In this document: positions 42,009-50,041 of the stretch, piece after piece
How positions within the stretch are numbered: position 1 is the stretch's first letter
How the letters are laid out: each line of letters starts with the position of its first letter
DNA from: Bacillus sp. ISL-18
Lineage (GTDB): Bacteria; Bacillota; Bacilli; Bacillales; Cytobacillaceae
Assembly: GCF_018613415.1 (NCBI RefSeq)
Contig: NZ_JAGGQG010000014.1
Span: 186,001 to 250,000, forward strand
Direction of reading: 5' to 3'
DNA: 64,000 nucleotides
Program-made: the position numbers and the translations under genes
Notes under the pieces: generated by a model
Told to the model about the DNA's origin: nothing
The model's database searches: none
Seen by the model: only the letters and a program-made list of their open reading frames with translations

Positions 42009-44117
42009 ATGAAAAATAAACACCCTGTTGGGTCGGAGTTTCATAACTTCTTTTGGAAATTATACTTTCGTAATTTTATACTGGTAATCTTAATTGTAAC
42101 GATCGCTTTCTTAACCATACAAAGCAGTCTTATACAATTAACAAAAGCATCGTACCAATCCGTTATTGCTGCGAGCTTTGATTCCTTTTATCATTGGATA
42201 TGGCAGTCCACCTATTGGATTTTACCCATACTGTTTTTATTCCTTTATTTTTATACCTATCGAAATATGCAACCGATTAAGTTTTTTTTTGAACCCGTTA
42301 ATTCCGCCACAGTGGGGAAATACGAGCATATACTTGATTCAAAAACGAATGCTGTAATAGGCCGTCTTGCAACTGATTTTAATAAAGTGATCGATAATAT
42401 CCGTAATCAAAAAAAAACAATCCTAAATATGGATTGTCTCGTAAAAGAACAACAATTAATCTTGAGTCAATTACTCGATCAAAGCCATAATCTGATTTTT
42501 ATACGAAATCGGCACGGGGAATTTACGCTTGTAAATAAAGCATTTGCTGACGCACATCATGATACAATCGAAAATATTCAAAATCTTACGGTTTTTGATT
42601 TATATGATGTAAAAACCGCTTGGGAGTACTTTGATAGCGACAAAACTGTGATGAATCAGCAGCAGGAACAGATTTTCTCAGATTGTCTGATGCTTGATAA
42701 GGATGGGAAGCGCCGTTGGTTTCAATTGTCGAAAATACCGATTGTTTCTTCTGATGGTGAATGTGAGCTTGTTCTTGGAGTATCAACAGAAATAACCGAT
42801 AAAGTACTAAAGGAACAGGCAATTGAATATCATGCTAATCACGATTTCTTGACGAAGCTGCCCAACAGGATGTATTTCCAAAAACAAATGGATCTAGATA
42901 TGAATAGTGTGGAGATCAAAACGGCATCACTGCTGTTTTTAGATTTAGATGGTTTCAAAACGATTAATGACAGTTTAGGACATGCAGTGGGGGATGAACT
43001 GATTAGAGAGGTGGCTGAGCTGCTAAAACGCAATATTCTAAGACCAGCTGTTCTTTCAAGGATGGGCGGGGATGAGTTTGCGATTTGGATGCCCCATGCT
43101 ACATTATTTCAAGCAGTGGATTTAGCGCAAAAGATTCTTGCAATTCTGGAAAGGCCGATTGTGTTGGCGACTCATGAACTGCATGTGACAGCAAGTATTG
43201 GAATTAGTTTTTTTCCGGAAGACGGTGTAAATGTTAAAACGTTATTAAGTCATGCAGATAATGCGATGTATGGAGCAAAAAGTAAGGGGAAAAACACCTA
43301 TGAAATTTTCACTCCGGAAATGAGTGTTAAGTCGCAGGAACGCTTAGAAATAGAAAGTCTTCTCCGTAAAGCCCTTGATAAGAATGAGTTATATTTAGTC
43401 TATCAGCCCAAATTGGATATAAAGCAGGATAAAATTACAGGAGTGGAAGCATTACTACGCTGGAATAACCCAAAACTAGGCAATGTACCGCCTGATAAGT
43501 TTATCCCCATTGCAGAAGAGTCTGGACTTATTATTCCAATTGGTAAATGGGTCTTACAAGAGGCATGCAAACAAAATAAATATTGGCAAAAAGCGAAAGG
43601 TTTATATGTTCAGATGGCTGTGAACCTATCAACCAAGCAGTTTCAATATGACGGTCTTTTATTCGACATCAACCAAATACTACGAGAAACTGAATTGAAA
43701 CCCAAATGGTTGGAATTAGAGATCACTGAATCTATCATTATGGAAAATTTAGAAATTGTGATGTCGGTATTGGATGAGATAAAAAATATGGGTATAACTC
43801 TGTCCATAGATGATTTTGGAACAGGTTATTCCTCTCTGAGTTATTTAAAAAAGTTACCGGTTGAGACCTTAAAAATTGATAAGTCGTTTATCAATGATAT
43901 AACCGTTAAGGACGAAGATCGTGCGATTACCAAGGCGATTATTGCAATGGGAAAAAGCCTGAATATGACCGTAATTGCAGAGGGTGTAGAAACAAATGAG
44001 CAAATGGAGTTCTTAGCGGAGCATGGTTGTCATCAGGCTCAAGGCTATTTAATTGGCAGACCCTTAAATATGGAAAATATTGAAGTCTTATTGCATGATA
44101 ATCTAGTAGAGTTATAA
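42009..44117 (+). CDS. Membrane GGDEF-EAL protein with PAS domain (cyclic-di-GMP turnover)
   Basis: 702 residues: two transmembrane helices (about 23-40 and 70-84), PAS (about 155-265), GGDEF (about 275-435) with intact RMGGDEFAIW, and EAL (about 450-695) with GVEALLRW, AVNLSTKQF, ELEITESI, DDFGTGYSS, KIDKSF and EGVET, all residues for phosphodiesterase activity. The inhibitory I-site expected before GGDEF reads RPAV, lacking the Asp. Both activities could be real. The link to motility is supported by the flgL neighbour and the PilZ receptor downstream. ATG 42009 is used; a GTG lies directly before it. Confidence 0.9.
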   Translation: MKNKHPVGSEFHNFFWKLYFRNFILVILIVTIAFLTIQSSLIQLTKASYQSVIAASFDSFYHWIWQSTYWILPILFLFLYFYTYRNMQPIKFFFEPVNSATVGKYEHILDSKTNAVIGRLATDFNKVIDNIRNQKKTILNMDCLVKEQQLILSQLLDQSHNLIFIRNRHGEFTLVNKAFADAHHDTIENIQNLTVFDLYDVKTAWEYFDSDKTVMNQQQEQIFSDCLMLDKDGKRRWFQLSKIPIVSSDGECELVLGVSTEITDKVLKEQAIEYHANHDFLTKLPNRMYFQKQMDLDMNSVEIKTASLLFLDLDGFKTINDSLGHAVGDELIREVAELLKRNILRPAVLSRMGGDEFAIWMPHATLFQAVDLAQKILAILERPIVLATHELHVTASIGISFFPEDGVNVKTLLSHADNAMYGAKSKGKNTYEIFTPEMSVKSQERLEIESLLRKALDKNELYLVYQPKLDIKQDKITGVEALLRWNNPKLGNVPPDKFIPIAEESGLIIPIGKWVLQEACKQNKYWQKAKGLYVQMAVNLSTKQFQYDGLLFDINQILRETELKPKWLELEITESIIMENLEIVMSVLDEIKNMGITLSIDDFGTGYSSLSYLKKLPVETLKIDKSFINDITVKDEDRAITKAIIAMGKSLNMTVIAEGVETNEQMEFLAEHGCHQAQGYLIGRPLNMENIEVLLHDNLVEL

Positions 44118-44190
44118 TTTTACACTTCAAACAAGCTTTATAGAGAGAGATTCTCTTATATAGAAATAGAAAAGAAGGTGCTTTGGCAAG

Positions 44191-44805
44191 ATGTTTCCTA
44201 AGATAAATCAAAATATCTTCTTAAACGTTCCAAATGAAGACCAATCCTATCGTTCCATCGTAGCTGAAATAGATGAGAATGAGATTTTGATTGGCTTTCC
44301 AGTGGAGGCAGATTTAATTGGATTTTTGCCGGACGGAACAGAATTAGAGATAACTTATATTACATCTGGTAGTCTTTATCGTTTTCATACGAAAATTGTT
44401 GGTCGTAAAAATGACACGATTCGCCTGTATCGGGTCATCAAACCTAGTAATGATAGGATTAAAAAAGTTCAGCGGCGTGATAATTTCCGAGTGTATACCA
44501 ATTTAAAACTGAACCTAAATGACCTGGAGTTAACGACGATTAATATTAGTGCAGGTGGAGCTTTGTTTGCTTCTAATACAGACGTATCCTTTACCAAAGG
44601 GGAAGGGGTCTCCGGGACTTTATTTGTTCCCAACGTTCAAAGCAAAGTTACGGAGGCTATTGCTTTTAAAGGCCAAGTGAAACGAATCGACCCAACTGAA
44701 CATGATAATATAAAAAACATTGCAATTGAGTTTACCCACGTTAATCAACGTGACCAATCAAAAATAGTCCAATATTGTTTTGAACGACAGCGTCAAATGC
44801 GATAA
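44191..44805 (+). CDS. PilZ-domain c-di-GMP receptor (YcgR/YpfA-like)
   Basis: 204 residues: N-terminal YcgR-like beta domain (about 5-90) and C-terminal PilZ domain (about 92-200) with the c-di-GMP motif RRDNFR (95-100) and NISAGG (118-123). Proteins of this type brake the motor or stator when c-di-GMP is high (YcgR in E. coli, YpfA/DgrA/MotI in B. subtilis). With the preceding GGDEF-EAL gene it forms a writer/eraser-reader pair inside the flagellar locus. ATG 44191 follows AAGAAGGTG. A strong terminator follows. Confidence 0.88.
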   Translation: MFPKINQNIFLNVPNEDQSYRSIVAEIDENEILIGFPVEADLIGFLPDGTELEITYITSGSLYRFHTKIVGRKNDTIRLYRVIKPSNDRIKKVQRRDNFRVYTNLKLNLNDLELTTINISAGGALFASNTDVSFTKGEGVSGTLFVPNVQSKVTEAIAFKGQVKRIDPTEHDNIKNIAIEFTHVNQRDQSKIVQYCFERQRQMR

Positions 44806-44811
44806 ATATGA

Positions 44812-44846
44812 AAATAAAACCCTCTTTAAAAAGGAGGGTTTTATTT
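44812..44846 (+). terminator. Intrinsic terminator after the PilZ gene
   Basis: AAATAAAACCCTC (44812-44824) is fully complementary to GAGGGTTTTATTT (44834-44846). Confidence 0.88.
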
Positions 44847-44887
44847 GAACAAATTCCAATAATTTGTAGGTAAAATTAACCAAAGGG

Positions 44888-44916
44888 TTTACAAAAAAAT
44901 ACAAATTTCATATAAT
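44888..44916 (+). promoter_or_regulatory. Sigma-A promoter for the Myb-like gene
   Basis: TTTACA (44888-44893), 17-bp spacer, TATAAT (44911-44916). The leader of about 200 nt to the start codon is very AT-rich, and I see no defined element in it. Confidence 0.7.
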
Positions 44917-45119
44917 AGACTTAGATAAGTTTAGTTTGAAAAATATAGCCCTTCTTTTTTATATTTATTTTTTTATTCTTTTTGATTGTACCCTCAAAAA
45001 AAAATCTTTAAAACGAATAGTGTAGTATAAAAGCATCTTTTATTAATCAAAATCCCTAATAAAAAATTATTATATTAGAATAAAAAAGCTGCACATTTCA
45101 AATATAAGGAGGTATTTTC

Positions 45120-46037
45120 ATGAGTTTAAAAAAGGCGCTCTTTGAGGTAAAGGAGAAGATTACGAATCAAGCGGTTGGATCGGAAGAAACTTTCATTCAT
45201 GACCTTGAAGTTACAAATAACTTAAAGCCTGGAACATTAGTCTGGTACTTTAATAACTTAATGATGGTCAGCATTTCAAGTTTAGAACATGGAAATTCTT
45301 CCGCTGATGATGCAAAAAAGGTAAATCGTAAATGGACTAAGACCGAAATTGAGTTCATGTTCCACTATATTAAAGAGCGGCAAGAAGAAGGTGCCCTTAA
45401 TATTACGGAAATACTAGAGGAAGTGGCACAGCTATTAAATCGTGGATATCAATCGGTTAATTACAAATATTATAACCTTATTAAGGCGAAGGATAAGAAA
45501 GCCGTAAACCAAAACAGCTATTCTTTTAAAACAATTAACTATGATGAGGTTCCTGTAATAGCCACTGAAGTAGCAACGGAGCATCCAAAAGCTGTTGTTC
45601 CTGTATCTAAACCTTCTCGAAATAGGACTGAGGATCAAGAGGGAAGCGAGGATTTACTTGACAGCCTGTCTGGTCTAATTTCAAATGCCCAACAGCTGCC
45701 TGGTTTAAACTTAAACAGCCTTATTGGCAGTTTGCACCAATTATCCAACATGGCACTTGGAAATCAAGATGCAATGCAAGAAATCGAAACTTTCAAGTCA
45801 GAAATCTCTCATGAAAAAGAGGCATTAAGAGAATCATTACGACTTAAAGAGCAACAATTATGTCTGGAAAAGGAACGCAATGATAGATTGCAGCTGGAGT
45901 TAGCGAAGCTGGCAAAAGAAATACAGGCATTTAACAAATTAGGTGATGCCGCGAAGATTCAAAATCTAAAATCTTATAACAAGCGGCTTAATTATATTAT
46001 TGATGAATTTGGAATGGTTCAAAACGTCAGCGGCTAA
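45120..46037 (+). CDS. Protein with Myb/SANT-like domain and coiled coil (unknown)
   Basis: 305 residues. A small N-terminal region (about 1-60) is followed by a Trp-containing three-helix segment (about 70-122; RKWTKTEIEFMFHYIKERQEEGALNITEILEEVAQLLNR) that recalls the Myb-like DNA-binding domain of Bacillus RsfA/YlbO proteins. The rest is a linker and a long charged coiled coil (about 222-290). I do not recognise a named family. It is monocistronic, with its own sigma-A promoter and terminator, inside a flagellar locus, so a regulatory role is plausible but unproven. AAGGAGG precedes ATG 45120. Confidence 0.65.
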   Translation: MSLKKALFEVKEKITNQAVGSEETFIHDLEVTNNLKPGTLVWYFNNLMMVSISSLEHGNSSADDAKKVNRKWTKTEIEFMFHYIKERQEEGALNITEILEEVAQLLNRGYQSVNYKYYNLIKAKDKKAVNQNSYSFKTINYDEVPVIATEVATEHPKAVVPVSKPSRNRTEDQEGSEDLLDSLSGLISNAQQLPGLNLNSLIGSLHQLSNMALGNQDAMQEIETFKSEISHEKEALRESLRLKEQQLCLEKERNDRLQLELAKLAKEIQAFNKLGDAAKIQNLKSYNKRLNYIIDEFGMVQNVSG

Positions 46038-46045
46038 GTTAAGGA

Positions 46046-46080
46046 AAGGGGTATTCCTAATGGGAGTATCCCTTTTTTTT
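46046..46080 (+). terminator. Intrinsic terminator after the Myb-like gene
   Basis: AAGGGGTA (46046-46053) pairs with TATCCCTT (46067-46074), one wobble, followed by eight T. Confidence 0.85.
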
Positions 46081-46100
46081 ATTGGGCTATGTTAAAGGTT

Positions 46101-46252
46101 ATTGTTGATTTTTTAGCCTGTTGATTGGAGCGGAAGGCGGCGAAGACTCCTGCGGGAGTACGGGGCCGGGGAGACCCCGCAGGCGCAAGCGCCGAGGAGG
46201 CTCCCCGGCACGCCCGCGGAAAGCGAAGCCGCCTGGAGCGGAAATCAACAAT
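46101..46252. repeat. GC-rich, highly structured dispersed-type repeat
   Basis: ATTGTTGATT (46101-46110) and AATCAACAAT (46243-46252) are exact inverted ends. Direct repeats TGGAGCGGAA lie at 46126-46135 and 46234-46243, with GGCGGC/GCCGCC inside them and local hairpins such as GGCGC-AA-GCGCC. GC content is far above the surroundings. I recall near-identical copies scattered in many Bacillaceae genomes; no function is known to me. It contains no gene. Confidence 0.8.
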
Positions 46253-46285
46253 CAAGATTAACACAGCCATTTATTAAAATGACCG

Positions 46286-46312
46286 TAAACTTATGGTTGA
46301 TTCTGCCGATAA
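46286..46312 (+). promoter_or_regulatory. Sigma-D promoter for flaG-fliS-fliT
   Basis: TAAA (46286-46289), 15-bp spacer, GCCGATAA (46305-46312), a perfect consensus match 29 bp before flaG. Confidence 0.92.
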
Positions 46313-46340
46313 AGATTAATAAAAAGAATGGAGGGCGTAT

Positions 46341-46667
46341 ATGAAAATACCTAATATCCCTTCGGTCCAAGCCTACAACGGAAATGATCAACGGCAAAAG
46401 AGTGAAGCGACTAATAAAGACGCTGAGCAACAACCACAATCTGAAAAGGATTTAATAGAAGCAGTTGAGCAGCTGAATAGCATTGCTGCAGAGCAATCCC
46501 AACACTTTTTAAAGTTTACCTATCATAAGGAGGCCGAACAGTATTATGTTAAAGTTATTGATTCCAAAACAGATCAGGTTATCCGAGAGATTCCTTCAAA
46601 AGAAATATTAGATTACTTTTCCGAGATGAAAAAATTTATAGGAATTCTTTTTGACCAAAGTATATAA
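46341..46667 (+). CDS. flaG: Flagellar protein FlaG (YvyC-like)
   Basis: 108 residues: polar, disordered first half and the FlaG core (FLKFTYHKEAEQYYVKVIDSKTDQVIREIPSKEILDYFSEM). FlaG proteins affect filament length. ATG 46341 follows a GGAGG site. The order flaG-fliS-fliT is the Bacillus arrangement, though fliD is encoded 14 kb away here. Confidence 0.9.
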   Translation: MKIPNIPSVQAYNGNDQRQKSEATNKDAEQQPQSEKDLIEAVEQLNSIAAEQSQHFLKFTYHKEAEQYYVKVIDSKTDQVIREIPSKEILDYFSEMKKFIGILFDQSI

Positions 46668-46688
46668 TGAGAAAGGAATGATATCAAA

Positions 46689-47066
46689 ATGATCAAGAAC
46701 CCCTATCAAACTTATCAAAAACAAGCAGTGACTACAGCAAAACCCGAGGATTTAACATTGATGCTCTATCAAGGAATAATCAAATTTATTCGATTAAGCA
46801 AACTCGCCCTGCAAAATAATAAGGTAGAAGAGTCTCATAGCTATAATATTAGAGCGCAAGATATAATAACGGAACTAATGGTAACACTGAAACCAGGAAA
46901 CGCTATTTCTGATTCGTTGCTGCCGATTTATGATTATATGAAATATCAGCTTATTCAGGCTAATTTACATAAAAATGTTGAGATCTTAGAGGATGTTGAA
47001 GGACATGCTGTAGAATTAGCAGAAACTTGGGGAACAGCTATGAAAAAAGTGAAAACAGGTAACTAA
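46689..47066 (+). CDS. fliS: Flagellin export chaperone FliS
   Basis: 125 residues, helical bundle that binds the flagellin C-terminus and prevents cytoplasmic polymerisation. The family start NPYQTYQKQAVTTAKPEDLTLMLYQGIIKF is clear. Because FliS binds the region encoded mainly by hag exon 2, unspliced flagellin would probably escape it. It starts at ATG 46689, 21 bp after flaG. Confidence 0.95.
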   Translation: MIKNPYQTYQKQAVTTAKPEDLTLMLYQGIIKFIRLSKLALQNNKVEESHSYNIRAQDIITELMVTLKPGNAISDSLLPIYDYMKYQLIQANLHKNVEILEDVEGHAVELAETWGTAMKKVKTGN

Positions 47067-47072
47067 AGAACA

Positions 47073-47420
47073 ATGGATGAATTGATTGAAACTATATACC
47101 AACTGACTGTAGACATGGGACCATTGTTACAAAAGGAGGATGTAGAGGGTTTTCTTGATTTATTATCAAAGCGAAGTGTCTTAATGAGTAAGGTGGATTC
47201 TTCAAAAGAGAAACAACCTGAATACCAATATTCGCTTCAAGAGAAAAAACTGCTAGAAGAGATCCTTAGGTTAGACCAAAGTTATACTCCGGTATTAATG
47301 GAAAGAATGGCAGTCACGCAAACACTTCTTAAACAAGCGAAAAAGATTAAAGCTGTCTCTAAAAAGTATCATCCTTTTATAACACAAACAAGTGGAGCAT
47401 TTATAGATTCAAATAAGTAG
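47073..47420 (+). CDS. fliT: FliT-like flagellar chaperone
   Basis: 115 residues, helical, following fliS by 6 bp as fliT does in Bacillus, where it chaperones FliD. Sequence features (MDELIETIYQLTVDMGPLLQKEDVEGFLDLLSKRSVLM) are compatible, but the family is weakly conserved, so the call rests partly on position. Confidence 0.75.
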   Translation: MDELIETIYQLTVDMGPLLQKEDVEGFLDLLSKRSVLMSKVDSSKEKQPEYQYSLQEKKLLEEILRLDQSYTPVLMERMAVTQTLLKQAKKIKAVSKKYHPFITQTSGAFIDSNK

Positions 47421-47656
47421 ATTTGAAAATGATAAAAAAGTGCGTGAGTACACATGTTTTTATGGGGGTCGATTTTCCTTTTTGCGTGGGTCCGTAGTAT
47501 TTTTTCGGTTATGTAAAACTAATAATTATTTACAATATAATTACGTGAAAAAAGAAGGGATTATATTTTTGCATGTGCAGTCAGGCCTACTTTTTAGTTC
47601 TAACAGCACAAGAGAAAGTTACTATATATTAAGAAGTGGCAGAGAGGAAGAAACTG

Positions 47657-47971
47657 ATGGACCAGCAACATGTGTTATATGCTAAACGTCTGACTGGTGG
47701 GATATTTGATTTTATGGAATACAAGAAAAAAAAGCCATTCTTTCCTAAACCATTCAAATTAAGGCTGGGAAGCCCAATGAATGAAACGTTTTATATGACA
47801 AAAAATATTGTCTATATGGAAAAGCAAATTCTCATTTTAAGCAAGGAACCAGAATCTGAAGACAAGATCCTTGTGGAGGCAAAAATTGAAAACGGGCAAT
47901 TAGTCCAGGTAATTAAGCTTGCGGATGAGTACTTGGAAGGGCTAAGTAATGTATTAAGAGATATTATTTAA
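47657..47971 (+). CDS. Hypothetical protein, 104 residues
   Basis: I do not recognise this family. The product is soluble, basic near the start (EYKKKKPFFPKPFKLRLG) and beta-rich afterwards. ATG 47657 is favoured because GAGAGGAAG (47642-47650) lies 6 nt upstream; a GTG at 47636 is in frame. The 236 bp before it hold no other credible gene. It is co-oriented after fliT and ends before a terminator. Confidence 0.6.
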   Translation: MDQQHVLYAKRLTGGIFDFMEYKKKKPFFPKPFKLRLGSPMNETFYMTKNIVYMEKQILILSKEPESEDKILVEAKIENGQLVQVIKLADEYLEGLSNVLRDII

Positions 47972-48062
47972 TTAAATTAATATCTTACTATATTTTGAAG
48001 GGTTTAAATTAGAAAAGAGTTTAAAATTTATATAGATAGCAAAGTGCGTTGAACACAGATTA

Positions 48063-48082
48063 TTGCGTGGTCACGCATTTTT
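48063..48082 (+). terminator. Intrinsic terminator after the hypothetical gene
   Basis: TGCGTG (48063-48068), two-base loop, CACGCA (48071-48076), then six T. The very short loop makes it less certain. Confidence 0.6.
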
Positions 48083-48142
48083 TATGCGATTTAACTACGT
48101 GTCAAAAAAGTGAACTAAACCAACATAGAAAGGAATCAAGTC

Positions 48143-48862
48143 ATGAAGATCGATGATAATTGGTTTACCAATACGATGTTAGCAAATATACTATCCCACA
48201 ATAAAAATTTCCAATCACAGACGAGTTCATCTAATATAATAAATCAAAATCCGTTTGCGAAGATTTTTACTGAGCTGTTAACCGAGCTGGGAGCAGATAG
48301 TTCAGAACAGACTCAGGCTCCGTCGATTGTCCCAAACTTGTTAAGTACAATCGACTATTTAGATAATAGTCAAAATCATGTTAGTTCGCAGAATACGGAA
48401 ATCACATCTGCTGGGTCGCTCCGGTTTCAGTCAAGGAGTACCGAACTTCTCAATCAAGGATTAAAAGGGGCATTAGCAGGCAAGGGCGAAACGTTGCTTC
48501 GTGCCGGAAAGCTATATAACCTTGATCCTGCATTGCTGACAGCGATAGCAAAACACGAGTCGGGTAATGGGGAATCCAGGGCTGCTAATGTCAAAAATAA
48601 TATAGCTGGTATGATGGGCAGTAACGGGTTGAAATCATATGCTTCCGTTGATGATAGTATTATGGATATGGCACGAAATATAAGTAAAAATTATCTGGGG
48701 CAGGGGTTGTCAAGCATTACTGAAATTGGTGCAAAGTACGCTCCGATTGGTGCATCAAACGACCCGACAGGCTTAAACAACCACTGGGTAAACGGAGTAA
48801 CAAAGTATTTTAATCAATTAACCCTAAAGGATGCTCCATACTCTAGCAATATAAAAGTTTAA
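48143..48862 (+). CDS. Putative peptidoglycan hydrolase (glucosaminidase/lysozyme-like), probable rod-insertion enzyme
   Basis: 239 residues: Gln/Ser/Asn-rich N-terminal half without a classic signal peptide and a lysozyme-like C-terminal half (about 105-230; GETLLRAGKLYNLDPALLTAIAKHESGNGES, NNIAGMMGS), with Glu139 the likely catalytic acid. In other flagellar systems FlgJ or a similar enzyme opens the wall for the rod. Lack of a signal peptide would suit export through the flagellar apparatus (inference). It lies directly upstream of the flgB rod operon. A ribosome-binding site GAAAGGA precedes ATG 48143. Confidence 0.75.
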   Translation: MKIDDNWFTNTMLANILSHNKNFQSQTSSSNIINQNPFAKIFTELLTELGADSSEQTQAPSIVPNLLSTIDYLDNSQNHVSSQNTEITSAGSLRFQSRSTELLNQGLKGALAGKGETLLRAGKLYNLDPALLTAIAKHESGNGESRAANVKNNIAGMMGSNGLKSYASVDDSIMDMARNISKNYLGQGLSSITEIGAKYAPIGASNDPTGLNNHWVNGVTKYFNQLTLKDAPYSSNIKV

Positions 48863-49191
48863 AAAAAGAAAAAGGATAGTAGGAATAAAAATAAGAAACC
48901 GTACATATAATCTACCCATTTCTCATTTTCCTCGAAAAAGAGTCATTTTTTAACTCCAACGATGTTATGGTCACCAAATGGTGATCATTATTTTTTTCTG
49001 CAAAAAAAGTACACCGCTTTCTTTGGAATAAAAGGTAGGAAGAATGTCATATTTTTTGTTTCCATCTTCTGTTAATCAAAAAAAATGGTAGATTTGTATT
49101 AGATTTTTTTGTATATTGATGAAAGAAAACAAATTTTTTACAAAAATATATCAAAATATATCAAAAATTACAGTAGTAGGAGAGAGTTAGC
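48863..49191. other. Intergenic region upstream of flgB
   Basis: 329 bp without a gene. It holds one terminator (48967-48997) and, close to flgB, two TATCAAA half-sites (49149-49155 and 49159-49165) 10 bp apart. I could not find a convincing promoter by eye. Confidence 0.6.
48967..48997 (+). terminator. Intrinsic terminator upstream of flgB
   Basis: ATGGTCACCA (48967-48976) pairs with TGGTGATCAT (48979-48988), with one wobble, followed by a T-run. Confidence 0.8.
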
Positions 49192-49584
49192 TTGACCAAT
49201 ATTAATCTTTTAAATCGGGCTCTAGATGCTTCTAGTTTACGACAGCAAGTGATTTCTAATAATTTAGCAAACGCAGAAACTCCTGGATATAAAGCGAAAC
49301 AAGTTGTCTTTGAAGACATCCTAAAACAGCATTTAGCTAATCAAACAAATTTTGTTGGTACTCGAACAAATCCAAGGCATATTGTAATTGGTCAACCGAC
49401 CGATGGGATAACGGCCAAGATGGTCGAGAATACGGATACCGTCATGCAAAATAACGGAAACAACGTCGATCCGGATGCTGAGATGACGGAAATGGGAAAA
49501 AACGCACTTTGGTACTATACGCTTACTGAACAGCTTAACAGTGAGTTTCAACAGTTATCTATTGCCATTAAAGGAAGGAGTTAA
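49192..49584 (+). CDS. flgB: Flagellar basal-body rod protein FlgB
   Basis: Proximal rod subunit of 130 residues: INLLNRALDASSLRQQVISNNLANAETPGYKAKQVVFED at the N-terminus, and MTEMGKNALWYYTLTEQLNSEFQQLSIAIKGR at the C-terminus. It starts at TTG 49192 after TAGGAGAGAG. It is the first gene of a long basal-body and export operon that runs to the window end. Confidence 0.94.
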   Translation: MTNINLLNRALDASSLRQQVISNNLANAETPGYKAKQVVFEDILKQHLANQTNFVGTRTNPRHIVIGQPTDGITAKMVENTDTVMQNNGNNVDPDAEMTEMGKNALWYYTLTEQLNSEFQQLSIAIKGRS

Positions 49585-49589
49585 TTTAG

Positions 49590-50030
49590 GTGTTTGATTC
49601 ATTGAATATAAGTGCATCTGCATTAACTGCGCAAAGGTTACGGATGGATGTAACCTCCTCCAATATTGCCAATGCTCAGACGACTAGAGGAACCTTTGTG
49701 GATGGTAAATGGGAGCCATATCGAAGAAAGATGGTAGTAATGGAGCCTCGTGAGAAATTTAATCAAATTCTACAAGGGGAATTACAAAAACAATCTACCC
49801 TCCAAGGAGTAAGGGTAACAGGTATTGTGGAGGATCAAACCCCATTTAAAACAGTTTATGATCCGTCCAATCCAGATGCTGATGCAGACGGTAATGTGAA
49901 AATGCCAAATGTTGACCTGTCTAAAGAAATGGTAGATTTACTCGCAGCATCAAGGTCCTATGAAGCAAATGTCACAGCGTTTAATACGGGCAAATCAATG
50001 ATGTTAAAAGCATTGGAACTGGGTCAATAG
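49590..50030 (+). CDS. flgC: Flagellar basal-body rod protein FlgC
   Basis: Proximal rod subunit of 146 residues: FDSLNISASALTAQRLRMDVTSSNIANAQTT and C-terminal VDLSKEMVDLLAASRSYEANVTAFNTGKSMMLKALELG. It starts at GTG 49590 after AAGGAAGGAG, 5 bp after flgB. Confidence 0.94.
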   Translation: MFDSLNISASALTAQRLRMDVTSSNIANAQTTRGTFVDGKWEPYRRKMVVMEPREKFNQILQGELQKQSTLQGVRVTGIVEDQTPFKTVYDPSNPDADADGNVKMPNVDLSKEMVDLLAASRSYEANVTAFNTGKSMMLKALELGQ

Positions 50031-50041
50031 GAGGAAGTTAG

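Noticed and set aside
47440..47685. Open frame of 81 codons after fliT
   Set aside because: Low-quality composition, no ribosome-binding site, and overlaps the better-supported gene at 47657.
48063..48100. Hairpin as an operator rather than a terminator
   Set aside because: The T-run and position after a gene favour termination, although the two-base loop is atypical.
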